DNA of 64,000 nt from Konateibacter massiliensis (GTDB lineage Bacteria > Bacillota > Clostridia > Lachnospirales > Lachnospiraceae), in contig NZ_LT860099.1 of assembly GCF_900184995.1 (NCBI RefSeq), forward strand, positions 956,269-1,020,268, written 5' to 3'. This document shows, in pieces, positions 27,125-35,909 of the stretch. A program made the translations under genes and the position numbers. Below the pieces are notes generated by a model that made no database searches, was not told the DNA's origin, and saw nothing but the letters and a program-made list of their open reading frames with translations. Position 1 is the first letter of the stretch. Each line of letters starts with the position of its first letter.

Positions 27125-28792
27125 CTATTTTGATATTACCTTTGTATAATTGAAAAATACATGTCCCTGAATACTCTCGTATTCATTTTCGTTGTATACG
27201 CTGAAGAAGTTCGTCGTATTCGCGTAAGATTTTGCCCAGAAATTTTTCCATTTAAAATCAGAACGCTTAAAACTTGATACGCTGTTTTGCTTCTTGCTCA
27301 CATCATTTAAAATAATCTTTGCTGCATTTTTGCACTCTGTTGACACTAAATTAGGATTATTTAAATATTTCGTCAAAACACCCGTTCTTGCAGGTTCAAA
27401 CTGATTATATTGATAAATCACTTCTTTGTATCCCAGATTACTTGTCAATCGATTTGCAATAACATAGCCTACCGCAAGCTGTCCCTTGTAAACCTTAACA
27501 TTGGAACCATTGATGCTGCCAACGAGAGGATAGTCTTTTTCTCCTCCTGCCTCACAGTAAATGATTGCTGCCAAGAGCTGTTCCTCACTTACCTTCGGAT
27601 CCGTTTTATATTGCGCATGCATTTTTACGCCGTTTACGTATAGATCACTTGCACAAACACCATTTTTATCAAAGGTATAAGATATGCCGCCAATTGTTTT
27701 TGTTGTGTTTTTAACCATTTTACCGTTTGAACCAAAATAATATTTCAAACCGTTGATGGTCTGCCAACCGGTCTTCATCACGCCGGTTGAATCAAAATAA
27801 TATGTACTTTTACTGATGGTCTGGAAACCGGTCTTCATGACACCTTTACTATTAAAATAGTAAGTCTTTCCGCTTATCTTTTGGAAACCGGTCTGCATCG
27901 CGCCTTTTTTATTAAAATAATAGGTTTTTTTGCCTATTTTTTGGAAGCCGGTCTGCATCACGCCTGTGCTGTCAAAATAATAAGATTTTCCGCTTATCTT
28001 TTGGATGCCAGTCTGCATCACACCTTTTTTGCTGAAATAATAGGTTTTGCCGCTTACCTTCTTTAAGCCGGTCTGCATTACTCCCTTACTGCTAAAGTAA
28101 TACGTCTTCTTACCTATTTTTTTCAAGCCCGTCTGCATCACTCCTGTGCTGTCAAAATAATATTTTTTGCTGTTAATCGTCTGCCAGCCGGTCTTCATTC
28201 GACCCTTGCTGTCAAAATAATGATATTTTCCGCTTACTTTTTTTAAGCCGGTCTGCATTACTCCCTTGCTGCTAAAGTAATATGTCTTCTTGCCTATTTT
28301 TTTCAAGCCGGTCTGCATCACTCCGGTACTGTCAAAATAATACTTTTTATCTTTAATTGTCTGCCAGCCGGTCTTCATAACACCCTTGCCGTCAAAATAA
28401 TAATATTTTCCGCTTACCTTTTTTAAGCCGGTCTGCATAGCACCTTTGCCGTTAAAATAATACGTCTTTTTTCCTATTTTAACCAGCCCGGTCTGCATCA
28501 CTCCGCTATTGTCGAAATAGTAGGTTTTGTCATCAATGGTCTGCCAGCCAATCTGCATGATACCCTTGCTGTTAAAATAATACGTCTTTTGTTCAACCAC
28601 CTGCCAGCCTTTTTGCTTCACACCATTTATATAATAGTATGTTTTCCCGTTTTTCGTCGTAAATACCGTGGTTGGTGCTGTTTGCTCTGTCGTCTGTCCA
28701 TCTGTCGTCTCACCCGTAGCTTGTACAGGCAGCGCGGTAAAAATCACCAGTGAACAAAGCAAAAGCAGAAGCGTCTTCAGTACTTTTTTCAT
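27125..28792 (-). CDS. secreted cell-wall hydrolase: choline-binding-type repeats plus SleB-like domain
   Basis: The 555-residue protein has a signal peptide (residues 1-25, ending PVQA), then about 16 consecutive repeats of 20 residues with the core GWQTIxxKxYYFDSxGVMQTG, as in choline- or glucan-binding modules, spanning about residues 47-385. The C-terminal 165 residues form a SleB/Hydrolase_2-like domain: LLAAIIYCEAGGE (putative catalytic Glu), GQLAVGYVIANRL, and YKEVIYQYNQFEPA. The expected role is cleavage of peptidoglycan, anchored to a wall glycan by the repeats. The gene encodes the repeats in 60-base units with high DNA identity, so copy number may vary. It is divergent from the next large secreted protein. 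Confidence 0.9.
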   Translation of the reverse strand: MKKVLKTLLLLLCSLVIFTALPVQATGETTDGQTTEQTAPTTVFTTKNGKTYYYINGVKQKGWQVVEQKTYYFNSKGIMQIGWQTIDDKTYYFDNSGVMQTGLVKIGKKTYYFNGKGAMQTGLKKVSGKYYYFDGKGVMKTGWQTIKDKKYYFDSTGVMQTGLKKIGKKTYYFSSKGVMQTGLKKVSGKYHYFDSKGRMKTGWQTINSKKYYFDSTGVMQTGLKKIGKKTYYFSSKGVMQTGLKKVSGKTYYFSKKGVMQTGIQKISGKSYYFDSTGVMQTGFQKIGKKTYYFNKKGAMQTGFQKISGKTYYFNSKGVMKTGFQTISKSTYYFDSTGVMKTGWQTINGLKYYFGSNGKMVKNTTKTIGGISYTFDKNGVCASDLYVNGVKMHAQYKTDPKVSEEQLLAAIIYCEAGGEKDYPLVGSINGSNVKVYKGQLAVGYVIANRLTSNLGYKEVIYQYNQFEPARTGVLTKYLNNPNLVSTECKNAAKIILNDVSKKQNSVSSFKRSDFKWKNFWAKSYANTTNFFSVYNENEYESIQGHVFFNYTKVISK

Positions 28793-28997
28793 CCTCAGCT
28801 CTCCTCTTTGTTTATTATTTTTCTTAAAAATGCCCTATGTTATAACTATAACATATCTGACCGAAAATTCAACCTTACGATTTCATTTGTCAGCCTTTTT
28901 TGTTCTAAAATAAATATTACAGTCTTTTTATGGAAATTATGTGTAAATCATATTATAATTATTTAGATGAATTACAAAATACAACGGGGAGGACACT

Positions 28998-31900
28998 ATG
29001 AATAATCTATTTCACAAACCACTTTTTAAGAAACTAATCACCTTGTTATTACTACTCTGCCTTATCGGCGAAGCCGTCATGGTACCAAATCTGTCATCCG
29101 TACATGCAGCATCCCTTTCTGAGGCCTCTGATATTTCTGAAAATACGAATTCTTTTGATACCTTAGAGCCATCCGCAGATGATTCTGATTTAAGTTCTGT
29201 GCCGGGCACCGGCCTAAACGAGGATAGCCCTTCTCTTACAGAGGAAAATTCCTCCAGCATCACCACCGAAGAAGACAATGCTTCCCTTTCCGACAAAACC
29301 GATGCAAGCATTTCTGATACAGATGAAATCCCTGCCATCTCTGATGCCAACGATAGCTCTATCAAAGAAACAGAGGATCAGGCGCTTGAGATTGATGAGG
29401 AAACATTCCCAGATGCTATCTTTCGCACTTATGTAACAGAGCATTTTGATATTGACGATAATAACCGATTGTCCGCAAATGAAATTGCACAGGTGGAAAG
29501 TCTTGATGTTTCCTATCTCGGAATCAAAGACCTGACAGGGCTTGAATATTTTACCGGCATACTTTATTTATACTGTGCGGGAAATAAGCTCGAAACACTT
29601 TCTGTTGATACTTTGACAAGCCTGACAGTTCTTGACTGCTCCTACAATTATCTGACCACTTTAGATCTAAGCAAGTGTACTGCTCTTCTTTCCTTCGAAT
29701 GCAAGAATAATGCTCTGGCTATTTCTGTTGATGAAGATAATTCTTTTGATTTATCAGCTTTGAAGGATTTTAACCTTGACCTAACTTCTGACTGGTCTGA
29801 AAACACAGCAATCGAAGGGAGTACTCTGACCGTTTCTGATACAGACTCCCCTGTCTTAATTACATATCGTTATGCGGTAAGTGCACCGCTCCTTGAGGAT
29901 GCTTATGTTGATTTTACGCTTGTCTCCTCTGCTGAAATTTCTGACGGCATTGAGATTAATGCAACAAATTTTCCCGACTCTTCGTTTTTGGAATATGTCA
30001 GGGAAAGCTTTGACTCGGATGGAGATTCTGTTTTAACACCGGAAGAAGTAAACAGCATTACTTATCTTTACATGCCTCAAAAAAACATTTCGGACCTAAG
30101 CGGAATTACTTATTTTCAAAATTTAGTCTATTTAAATTTTGAGGATAATGCCGTTCACACTGCTGATTTAAACTCATTAGTGTTACTGAGAGGGATATAT
30201 TCCAACAATAATGAATTAGAACAGCTTTCCTGTGAGCAGCTCACTAACCTCACAGAGCTTTATTGCAGCAACAATAAGCTCTATAGCTTGAATTTGAGCG
30301 GCTGTATCTCTCTTGCTGTGCTTGAGTGTTCTGACAATGTTTACGAAGTTGAAGCAAGCGGCAATGCCCTTGATTTATCCGCCCTCCCGCTTTTAGATTT
30401 ATCCAAAACAAGCGACTGGTCTAACGGCACCCTTACCTTGGAAAACACGTTAACTCTGGAAGAAAACACAGAAGAAACCTCCATAACCTACAGCTATCTA
30501 AATGAGGCCCCCAATGAGGCTTTACAGGCGGTTACTTTTACCTTGGAAATCACTCCGTCTTCCGACGAAGCAGAAGTTACGCAAGATACCCAAACTCAGG
30601 GGAATACCGCTCCCGAAGTTGTTCCTGCCCAAACCTCCGCAAACATTCCTGTCACTTATACAATCTCCTTTAACAGTGACGGGGGAAGCAGTGTTTCCTC
30701 ACAAACGGTTTCCTCAGGCATCGCTGCAACCTCTCCCAAAGCGCCTTCCAAGTCAGGTTACTTATTTGATAACTGGTATTACGGCAATACGCCATATAAT
30801 TTTAACACTCCGGTCTCGTCTGATTTAACGCTGACAGCCCGCTGGACCAAGGTAGCTCCTGCAAAACCGACAATTAAGAGTTTAAAGAATTCATCTAAGT
30901 CAAAGATGAAAATCACTTTAAAATCCGTAAAAAATATTGCAGGTTACGAAGTGTCCTACAGTACCAACAAAAACGCAAAAACAAAAGCAATTGTTGTTGA
31001 AACGGCTAAGACCTCATTTACTGCCGGCAGTCTTGTCAAGGGCAAGACTTATTATGTAAGGGTGCGCAGCTATGCTTTTGATTCGACCGGAAATAAAGTA
31101 TACAGCAATTATAGTAAAATAAAAAAACTGACAATTAAAAAGGGGCTGTCTGAAGCAAAGGCGACCAGTACATCCGCCACGATAAAAAGCGTCAAGATAT
31201 CCGGCACAAGCAATGTAAAAATATCAGCGAAAACAAAAGACATAATTAAGAGTAAGGATAACTATTACTACCTGTTTTCCCTTCCTTCCTACACAAAAAA
31301 GGTTGCCAAAAATGCAACTCCCCTTGGAAAGGTCGTAAAAAGTACTTCCTTTAACTTTACGACTCCGCTCAATCTCAACGCATCAAACAGCTTGCTCCAC
31401 TCTAAGTTTGTTATTGCGGTTAAGGTAAGCTCCGGCTATCAGATTATAAGCAAAGGAAAATATATTACAAATCCTCAAAATGTTGCCAATTTTACCTACT
31501 CTTTTCCGAAGGCATCCACCAAAAAGGGGCTGCAGATTAATGCCGATATGTTAAATGACGTAAAAGACTTAGGCGTTAAAAATTCAGCTTTTAATATACC
31601 GATTGATATGATTATTGCAGCACCGGGCGAAAACAATTATCGCTCCGGTATCGACTACGAATACAACGGAAAAACCTACTGGTTTCGAAAAGGTATGGTC
31701 GCTGCCTACGATTCCCTGTTTCGTCAATTGGAGAATCAAGATATTGTTGTGACCGCCATTGTTTTACTTGGCTGGCGAGATGATTTGACCTACCTGATTA
31801 CCCCTTCGGGCAGAGAAAAGGGGCATAATTACTATGCCTTTAACACTTCATCCAAAGCGGCAAGGGAACAGTTGGAAGCAACCTTCGCATTTCTTGGCGA

Positions 31901-32729
31901 GCGTTATGCAACCGATGACGGAAACGGAAAAGTGGTAAACTGGATTATTGGAAATGAAGTAAACAGCTTTGATGCATGGAATTATGCAGGCACAAGCAAC
32001 CTGTCAAAGTATACGCAGATATATGTTGATTCCTATCGCCTCGCTTACACCGCTATCAAAAGCAAGTACAGTAATGCCAGATTGTACGTTTCTTTGGACC
32101 AGTGCTGGAATATAAGCAATTCATCTACCTTTAGCGCAAAGGAATTTCTGGCAAAGTTTGATTCTCTTTTAAGCGAGTCCGGAGATATCAGCTGGAACCT
32201 TGCATACCACGCTTATCCTTCTCCTTTAACGGACCCTCGGTTCTGGAGAAATGCAAACGGCTTATCAAACAATAATGAGAATTCACCTGTGATTTCCATT
32301 TACAACATTTCCGTACTGTCCAAATATATCAAGAAGCATTACGGTAAAAATACAAGAATTATTTTATCGGAGCAGGGCTTTACCTCTGCCTCCCCATACG
32401 GTGAAAAGACACAGGCTGCCGCAATGGCATATGCATACTACCTTGCTGAATTCGACTCAATGATTGACGCTTTTATTCTCTCTCGCCACGTCGACAATGT
32501 CGTTGAAACCAGAGACGGTTTGAATCTTGGTCTATGGACCAACAGACCGGGCTGGGTTGAGGAGGCATATACAAAAAAATATGCATGGTCCGTATACAAA
32601 TATATGGACACCCCAAGCTCTGCAAGCGTAACAAAATTTGCACTCAAAATAATCGGTAAAAGCAGTTGGAAAAAAATAATTCCAAATTATAAGGCAAGCA
32701 AATTCAAATCCATGCCTAGTGCAAATTAA
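28998..32729 (+). CDS. large secreted protein: LRR, InlB-type repeat, FN3 and DUF5722-like glycosidase domain
   Basis: The 1243-residue protein has a signal peptide (to about 38), an acidic Ser/Asp/Glu stretch (to about 125), and two leucine-rich-repeat blocks (about 130-310 and 325-530), each introduced by an EF-hand-like segment (FDIDDNNRLSANE, FDSDGDSVLTPEE). An InlB B-repeat (FNSDGGSSVSSQTV...GYLFDNWYYGN) spans about 545-615 and a fibronectin III domain about 617-710. The C-terminal region, from about 845, looks like the DUF5722 glycosidase-like domain: Glu987 in WIIGNEVNSF and Glu1125 in ILSEQGFTS are in the spacing of the acid/base and nucleophile of a clan-A TIM barrel. The glycan substrate is unknown. 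No LPXTG or wall-anchor motif is visible. GGGGAGG precedes the start. Confidence 0.85.
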   Translation: MNNLFHKPLFKKLITLLLLLCLIGEAVMVPNLSSVHAASLSEASDISENTNSFDTLEPSADDSDLSSVPGTGLNEDSPSLTEENSSSITTEEDNASLSDKTDASISDTDEIPAISDANDSSIKETEDQALEIDEETFPDAIFRTYVTEHFDIDDNNRLSANEIAQVESLDVSYLGIKDLTGLEYFTGILYLYCAGNKLETLSVDTLTSLTVLDCSYNYLTTLDLSKCTALLSFECKNNALAISVDEDNSFDLSALKDFNLDLTSDWSENTAIEGSTLTVSDTDSPVLITYRYAVSAPLLEDAYVDFTLVSSAEISDGIEINATNFPDSSFLEYVRESFDSDGDSVLTPEEVNSITYLYMPQKNISDLSGITYFQNLVYLNFEDNAVHTADLNSLVLLRGIYSNNNELEQLSCEQLTNLTELYCSNNKLYSLNLSGCISLAVLECSDNVYEVEASGNALDLSALPLLDLSKTSDWSNGTLTLENTLTLEENTEETSITYSYLNEAPNEALQAVTFTLEITPSSDEAEVTQDTQTQGNTAPEVVPAQTSANIPVTYTISFNSDGGSSVSSQTVSSGIAATSPKAPSKSGYLFDNWYYGNTPYNFNTPVSSDLTLTARWTKVAPAKPTIKSLKNSSKSKMKITLKSVKNIAGYEVSYSTNKNAKTKAIVVETAKTSFTAGSLVKGKTYYVRVRSYAFDSTGNKVYSNYSKIKKLTIKKGLSEAKATSTSATIKSVKISGTSNVKISAKTKDIIKSKDNYYYLFSLPSYTKKVAKNATPLGKVVKSTSFNFTTPLNLNASNSLLHSKFVIAVKVSSGYQIISKGKYITNPQNVANFTYSFPKASTKKGLQINADMLNDVKDLGVKNSAFNIPIDMIIAAPGENNYRSGIDYEYNGKTYWFRKGMVAAYDSLFRQLENQDIVVTAIVLLGWRDDLTYLITPSGREKGHNYYAFNTSSKAAREQLEATFAFLGERYATDDGNGKVVNWIIGNEVNSFDAWNYAGTSNLSKYTQIYVDSYRLAYTAIKSKYSNARLYVSLDQCWNISNSSTFSAKEFLAKFDSLLSESGDISWNLAYHAYPSPLTDPRFWRNANGLSNNNENSPVISIYNISVLSKYIKKHYGKNTRIILSEQGFTSASPYGEKTQAAAMAYAYYLAEFDSMIDAFILSRHVDNVVETRDGLNLGLWTNRPGWVEEAYTKKYAWSVYKYMDTPSSASVTKFALKIIGKSSWKKIIPNYKASKFKSMPSAN

Positions 32730-32759
32730 GTTTTTCTAAAAGGCTGTAACCGTGCATAT

Positions 32760-32798
32760 AAAACGAGCTGTCGCATTTTAACTGCGACAGCTCGTTTT
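32760..32798 (+). terminator. terminator after the LRR/glycosidase gene
   Basis: AAAACGAGCTGTCGCA pairs with TGCGACAGCTCGTTTT over a seven-base loop and ends in a T run. Confidence 0.95.
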
Positions 32799-32802
32799 TT
32801 AC

Positions 32803-32869
32803 ATACTAAGAAATTCCTATGATATTAAAAATATTATGGGCGCAGAGTGTGAACTTTGCTCACACTTTT
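32803..32869 (-). repeat. dispersed structured repeat, copy F (inverted, truncated)
   Basis: Read on the minus strand it has the hairpin GTGTGAGCAAAGTTCACAC, then TGCGCCCATAATATTTTTA and ATATCATAGGAATTTCTTAG, which match the start and the core of copies D and E. The right arm of the core hairpin is lost. Confidence 0.75.
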
Positions 32870-33612
32870 TAATTTAGTACCAGCAGCCGGTCGACTACCC
32901 GAGGGAGTACATCCTCCACCGCTTCATGTATCACATAATCCGCCAGCTTATCCGTATAATGCTTTTCCTTGGTAATTAAAATCAGATTATCACCATTATA
33001 ATACTGCAAAAACTTTTCTGCTAAAAGTACGTTGATATTACACCCAAGCACAAGCAAGGTGTCTGCATTGCCAATTGCGGTCGCTGCCTCCGTGATAGCC
33101 GAATTGGCTATCATTTCCCCAATCAAGGTAACACCGGGACGTATGGTCGCATTACAGCGCTCACAGAGAGGAACCTTTCTGCTGTTTTTGATAAACTCCA
33201 CCGGATATTTTTTGTGGCATCTTGGACAGGTATTATCGGTAATCGTCCCCAGCATATTTACTACCTTCCTGCAGCCTACCTCCTCCAGTGCACCGTGTAC
33301 GCTTCTTGTAACCGTACATTTCAGCTTTCCCATATCCTCCAGCTTTGCCAGAGCCTCAAAGCTTTTATTCGGTATGATATCCAACTGCAACATACTATCT
33401 TTGTAATATTTGTAAAACAGTTCTGTCCTTGTGTGAAAAAACGTAGAGCTAAATAACTCTTCCGGAGAATATCCATAGCTCATTTCTATTTCATAAGCTT
33501 CTTCATCTTCCCTAAAGTTTCTATACCCGTTTTCTTTATACATTCCCAGTCCACACATGCAGACAAGATTACTGCTGCTTCGAATCAAGTTTTCCAATAC
33601 TTCATAAGACAT
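32869..33612 (-). CDS. Sir2-like protein lacking the catalytic histidine (paralogue 1)
   Basis: The 247-residue protein aligns with the Sir2 fold: zinc cysteines at 129, 132, 150 and 153 (CPRC...CERC), then TIRPGVTLIGEMI matching RPxVVxFGE of sirtuins. The key catalytic features are altered. The GAGIS...PDFR loop reads CGLGMYKENGYRNFR; TQNID reads TRSVH; and HMHG reads NMLG, so Leu121 replaces the catalytic histidine. NAD-dependent deacylation by the usual mechanism is therefore unlikely; NAD or ADP-ribose binding remains possible. ATG 33612 has GGAGGGG upstream. A paralogue lies at 60492-61262. Confidence 0.85.
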   Translation of the reverse strand: MSYEVLENLIRSSSNLVCMCGLGMYKENGYRNFREDEEAYEIEMSYGYSPEELFSSTFFHTRTELFYKYYKDSMLQLDIIPNKSFEALAKLEDMGKLKCTVTRSVHGALEEVGCRKVVNMLGTITDNTCPRCHKKYPVEFIKNSRKVPLCERCNATIRPGVTLIGEMIANSAITEAATAIGNADTLLVLGCNINVLLAEKFLQYYNGDNLILITKEKHYTDKLADYVIHEAVEDVLPRVVDRLLVLN

Positions 33613-33815
33613 AAAGCCCCTCCTATCTTTTGTATTACAAAGCAAATCATTATTTTAATACTATTTATTATAGCATATATTTCTTGGAACTTTTCTTTTC
33701 AAGAAAGTTTTAATTCTTTTATTATCATTTTTACTTTTATTTTTATTATTTGTGTCAACAAGTACAAACATGGCTACATATTATTAAGTGTAATCAAATT
33801 ATTGGAGGAAATTAA

Positions 33816-34037
33816 ATGAGTGATTTAGCTGCAACAAACTGCGGATGTAATGACAACAGCGGATGTGGTTCCATTATCTGGATTATCCTACTGCTTTGTC
33901 TCTGCGGCGGAAATGGTCTAGGAGGAGGCTTTGGTAATGATGGATGCGGCGGTAATGATAGCTGTCTCTTAATTATCATCTTACTTCTTTGCTGTTCCGG
34001 TAATGGCAACAGCGGCTGTGGACGTTCTTTCTGCTAA
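33816..34037 (+). CDS. small Cys/Gly-rich hydrophobic protein (chorion class high-cysteine HCB-like)
   Basis: The 73-residue protein contains 13 cysteines and many glycines. It shows an internal duplication: SGCGSIIWIILLLCLCGGNG and DSCLLIIILLLCCSGNGNSG, each a hydrophobic stretch framed by Cys/Gly/Asn segments. Similar proteins in clostridia are annotated by resemblance to insect chorion high-cysteine proteins, which says nothing about function. Surface or spore-associated cross-linked structure is one possibility. TTGGAGGAAATTAA precedes the start. It begins a plus-strand cluster with two other small genes (34362, 34833). Confidence 0.82.
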   Translation: MSDLAATNCGCNDNSGCGSIIWIILLLCLCGGNGLGGGFGNDGCGGNDSCLLIIILLLCCSGNGNSGCGRSFC

Positions 34038-34054
34038 GTTCCATAATTTCTGAT

Positions 34055-34085
34055 AAAAATGCATTCCGTTCTGGAATGCATTTTT
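34055..34085. terminator. bidirectional terminator between two small genes
   Basis: AAAAATGCATTCC pairs with GGAATGCATTTTT across a five-base loop. It ends the Cys-rich gene on the plus strand and the 48-codon gene on the minus strand. Confidence 0.92.
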
Positions 34086-34089
34086 ATTG

Positions 34090-34236
34090 TCAGGACTTTC
34101 TCCCTCTATTTAAATTATTACCTCTTGCTCTGCTTTTTCTTTCTTCCATAACTATTCTTTGCCTTTCCATCTTTTTTATGCATTCCTCATCTACTTCATA
34201 GATGGTATTTTCTTCAATGACGATCTTATTACCCAT
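34090..34236 (-). CDS. small basic hypothetical protein, 48 residues
   Basis: A 48-codon frame runs from ATG 34236 to TGA 34090, starting MGNKIVIEENTIYEVDEEC. A GGAGG (34249-34245) sits eight bases ahead of the ATG, and the frame ends exactly at the shared terminator, so it is likely real. The N-half is acidic; the C-half is rich in Arg and Lys (ERKSRARGNNLNRGRKS). I do not recognise a family. It lies between, and opposite to, the Cys-rich gene and the 152-residue gene. Confidence 0.72.
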   Translation of the reverse strand: MGNKIVIEENTIYEVDEECIKKMERQRIVMEERKSRARGNNLNRGRKS

Positions 34237-34361
34237 CTTGCTTGCCTCCGTTATCATTTTGCTTACGATATAATATATGATTTATTTCTCATTCCTGTCA
34301 TATTATCCTTTTTATTAGAATATGATTTTTTAGAACCTATTTTAAAAGGGGAGGACAACAT

Positions 34362-34820
34362 ATGGCAAATGAAAACACCGGAGCAAGAACAATATTTGAC
34401 AGTGCGACCCAGTCTCACCAGTTAGAAATTATAAAGGCAGCTATCCCTTACATCAATAATTCTGGACAGCGTGCCATGTCTGTATTCGTAAAAGCTTCTG
34501 AGCTGGCGGAAACCGTGTCTCTATTTCAACGACCAGATGCCGGTATCGGCATCACTGCTCAAAGTGAAGGCAGTAAAAACCCAATGGATATGTTAAATGA
34601 CATCAAAGCTGTCTGCACAGGTAAGGAACAGGAAACCGTTAATATGATTATTAATTATTTCAATGCATTCCAATTATACCGTACCTATCATCGGGATTTT
34701 GGCGGCGACAATGTATCACAGCCAAATTCAGGCAATGCATTCCAAAGTATGAAGGAGCTTTTGACACCAGATCAGCAGAAAATGTTTGAAACCTATTCAC
34801 TTATGTTTAATTCAAAATAA
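34362..34820 (+). CDS. hypothetical protein, 152 residues
   Basis: The protein has no signal peptide and is probably helical: a segment LEIIKAAIPYINNSGQRAMS, a loop rich in Gly/Ser, and a Gln-rich C-terminus (LLTPDQQKMFETYSLMF). GGGGAGG lies seven bases before the ATG. It is followed within 12 bases by the next small gene, so the two are one transcription unit. I do not recognise a family; similar proteins occur next to Cys-rich small proteins in Lachnospiraceae as far as I recall, without a function. Confidence 0.75.
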   Translation: MANENTGARTIFDSATQSHQLEIIKAAIPYINNSGQRAMSVFVKASELAETVSLFQRPDAGIGITAQSEGSKNPMDMLNDIKAVCTGKEQETVNMIINYFNAFQLYRTYHRDFGGDNVSQPNSGNAFQSMKELLTPDQQKMFETYSLMFNSK

Positions 34821-34832
34821 TTGGAGGAAAAA

Positions 34833-35102
34833 ATGGACTCAAATCAATGGATGAACAATGATGCCTTTAAAAATATCGATGCACAGAAAATGATGATGCT
34901 GCAACAGCTCATGACGCAGGCAAACGGTAAAGGAATGAACGAAATGCTGCCATTTCTCATGGCAGCATCCAGACAATCAAATTCAAACGGTTTAAATTTC
35001 ACAAAAGAAGAAACACAACTAATCATCGAAGTTCTGAAAAAAGATATGTCACAAGCCGAGCAAGAACGACTTGCAAAAATACTGCCGCTTCTTAACTTCT
35101 GA
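34833..35102 (+). CDS. hypothetical protein, 89 residues
   Basis: From ATG 34833 the protein has 89 residues; an in-frame TTG at 34821 overlaps the ribosome binding site GGAGG (34823-34827) and is not the start. The N-terminus is Met/Gln-rich (DAQKMMMLQQLMTQANG), followed by two amphipathic helices (EETQLIIEVLKKDMSQAEQE). This pattern suggests a helical oligomer. No family is recognised. It is convergent with the glycyl-radical activase gene, whose end is only four bases away. Confidence 0.75.
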   Translation: MDSNQWMNNDAFKNIDAQKMMMLQQLMTQANGKGMNEMLPFLMAASRQSNSNGLNFTKEETQLIIEVLKKDMSQAEQERLAKILPLLNF

Positions 35103-35106
35103 TAAA

Positions 35107-35898
35107 TCAGCCTCCAATCTGAACCCTTAAGCCTGTTTTTTCTGCCTCTTCTTTCAGAATCTGCATGCGCTCATTGGTTGGAGGCTCTATATTTTTCAAC
35201 TCATAATTTCGATCCAAGCCCTCATATTTGTCACTGCCAAGTCTATGATAAGGAAGCAAATGCAGCTCCTCCACTCCCGGCAAAACCTTCGCGTACTCCG
35301 CTATTGCCCTTATCTCCTTCGCTGTATCATTAAACGTAGGCACCACCGGCACTCTTATAATCAAATGCTGATCGCTCATCGCAATTCTCATCGCATTTTC
35401 CAAAATATGCTTATTCGGCTGCGTGGTAAACTCTTTATGTTTCTCCGTATCCAAATGCTTGATATCCATCAAAAATAAATCAAGATACGGCAGTAATTTC
35501 TCAATTTCCTCAAATTCTACAATCGCTGTTGACTCTATGGCTGTATGAAGCCCCCTATCCTTTGCAGCTCGCAAAAGTGCCGCTGAAAATTCCGGCTGTA
35601 ACAGGCATTCTCCACCTGACAGAGTAAGACCTCCGCCTGAACGGCTGTAGTAATGCGCATCTCGCATTACCTCCTCAAGCACCTCTTCCACCGTTACATC
35701 ACGCCCAATCAGCTTATCCTGACCCTTCACCTTCATCGTCTCTGCCTCAAAGCTCTGCGACTCAGGATTGCAGCACCATTTACAGCGCAGGGCGCAGCCC
35801 TTTAGAAATACAATCGTTCTGATTCCGGGACCATCGTGAATGGAATATCGTTGGATATCAAATATTCTGCCCTTTATCTTTAAATAATCCTGTTGCAT
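35107..35898 (-). CDS. glycyl-radical enzyme activase (radical SAM)
   Basis: The 263-residue protein belongs to the PFL-activase family and installs the glycyl radical on its partner enzyme. The radical SAM motif is CALRCKWCCNPE (CxxxCxxC), followed by GGGLTLSGGE, typical of activases. The extra ferredoxin-like Cys clusters present in many dehydratase activases are missing, as the segment after the radical SAM motif is short (SQSFEAETMKVKG). It lies 11 bases after the dehydratase gene, with GGAGG ahead of the ATG, forming a two-gene operon. Confidence 0.93.
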   Translation of the reverse strand: MQQDYLKIKGRIFDIQRYSIHDGPGIRTIVFLKGCALRCKWCCNPESQSFEAETMKVKGQDKLIGRDVTVEEVLEEVMRDAHYYSRSGGGLTLSGGECLLQPEFSAALLRAAKDRGLHTAIESTAIVEFEEIEKLLPYLDLFLMDIKHLDTEKHKEFTTQPNKHILENAMRIAMSDQHLIIRVPVVPTFNDTAKEIRAIAEYAKVLPGVEELHLLPYHRLGSDKYEGLDRNYELKNIEPPTNERMQILKEEAEKTGLRVQIGG

Positions 35899-35909
35899 AG
35901 TTCCTCCAA

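Noticed and set aside
27720-28630. 60-base periodic repeat resembling a repeat array
   Set aside because: It encodes YYF-type wall-binding modules in one frame of a signal-peptide-bearing protein.
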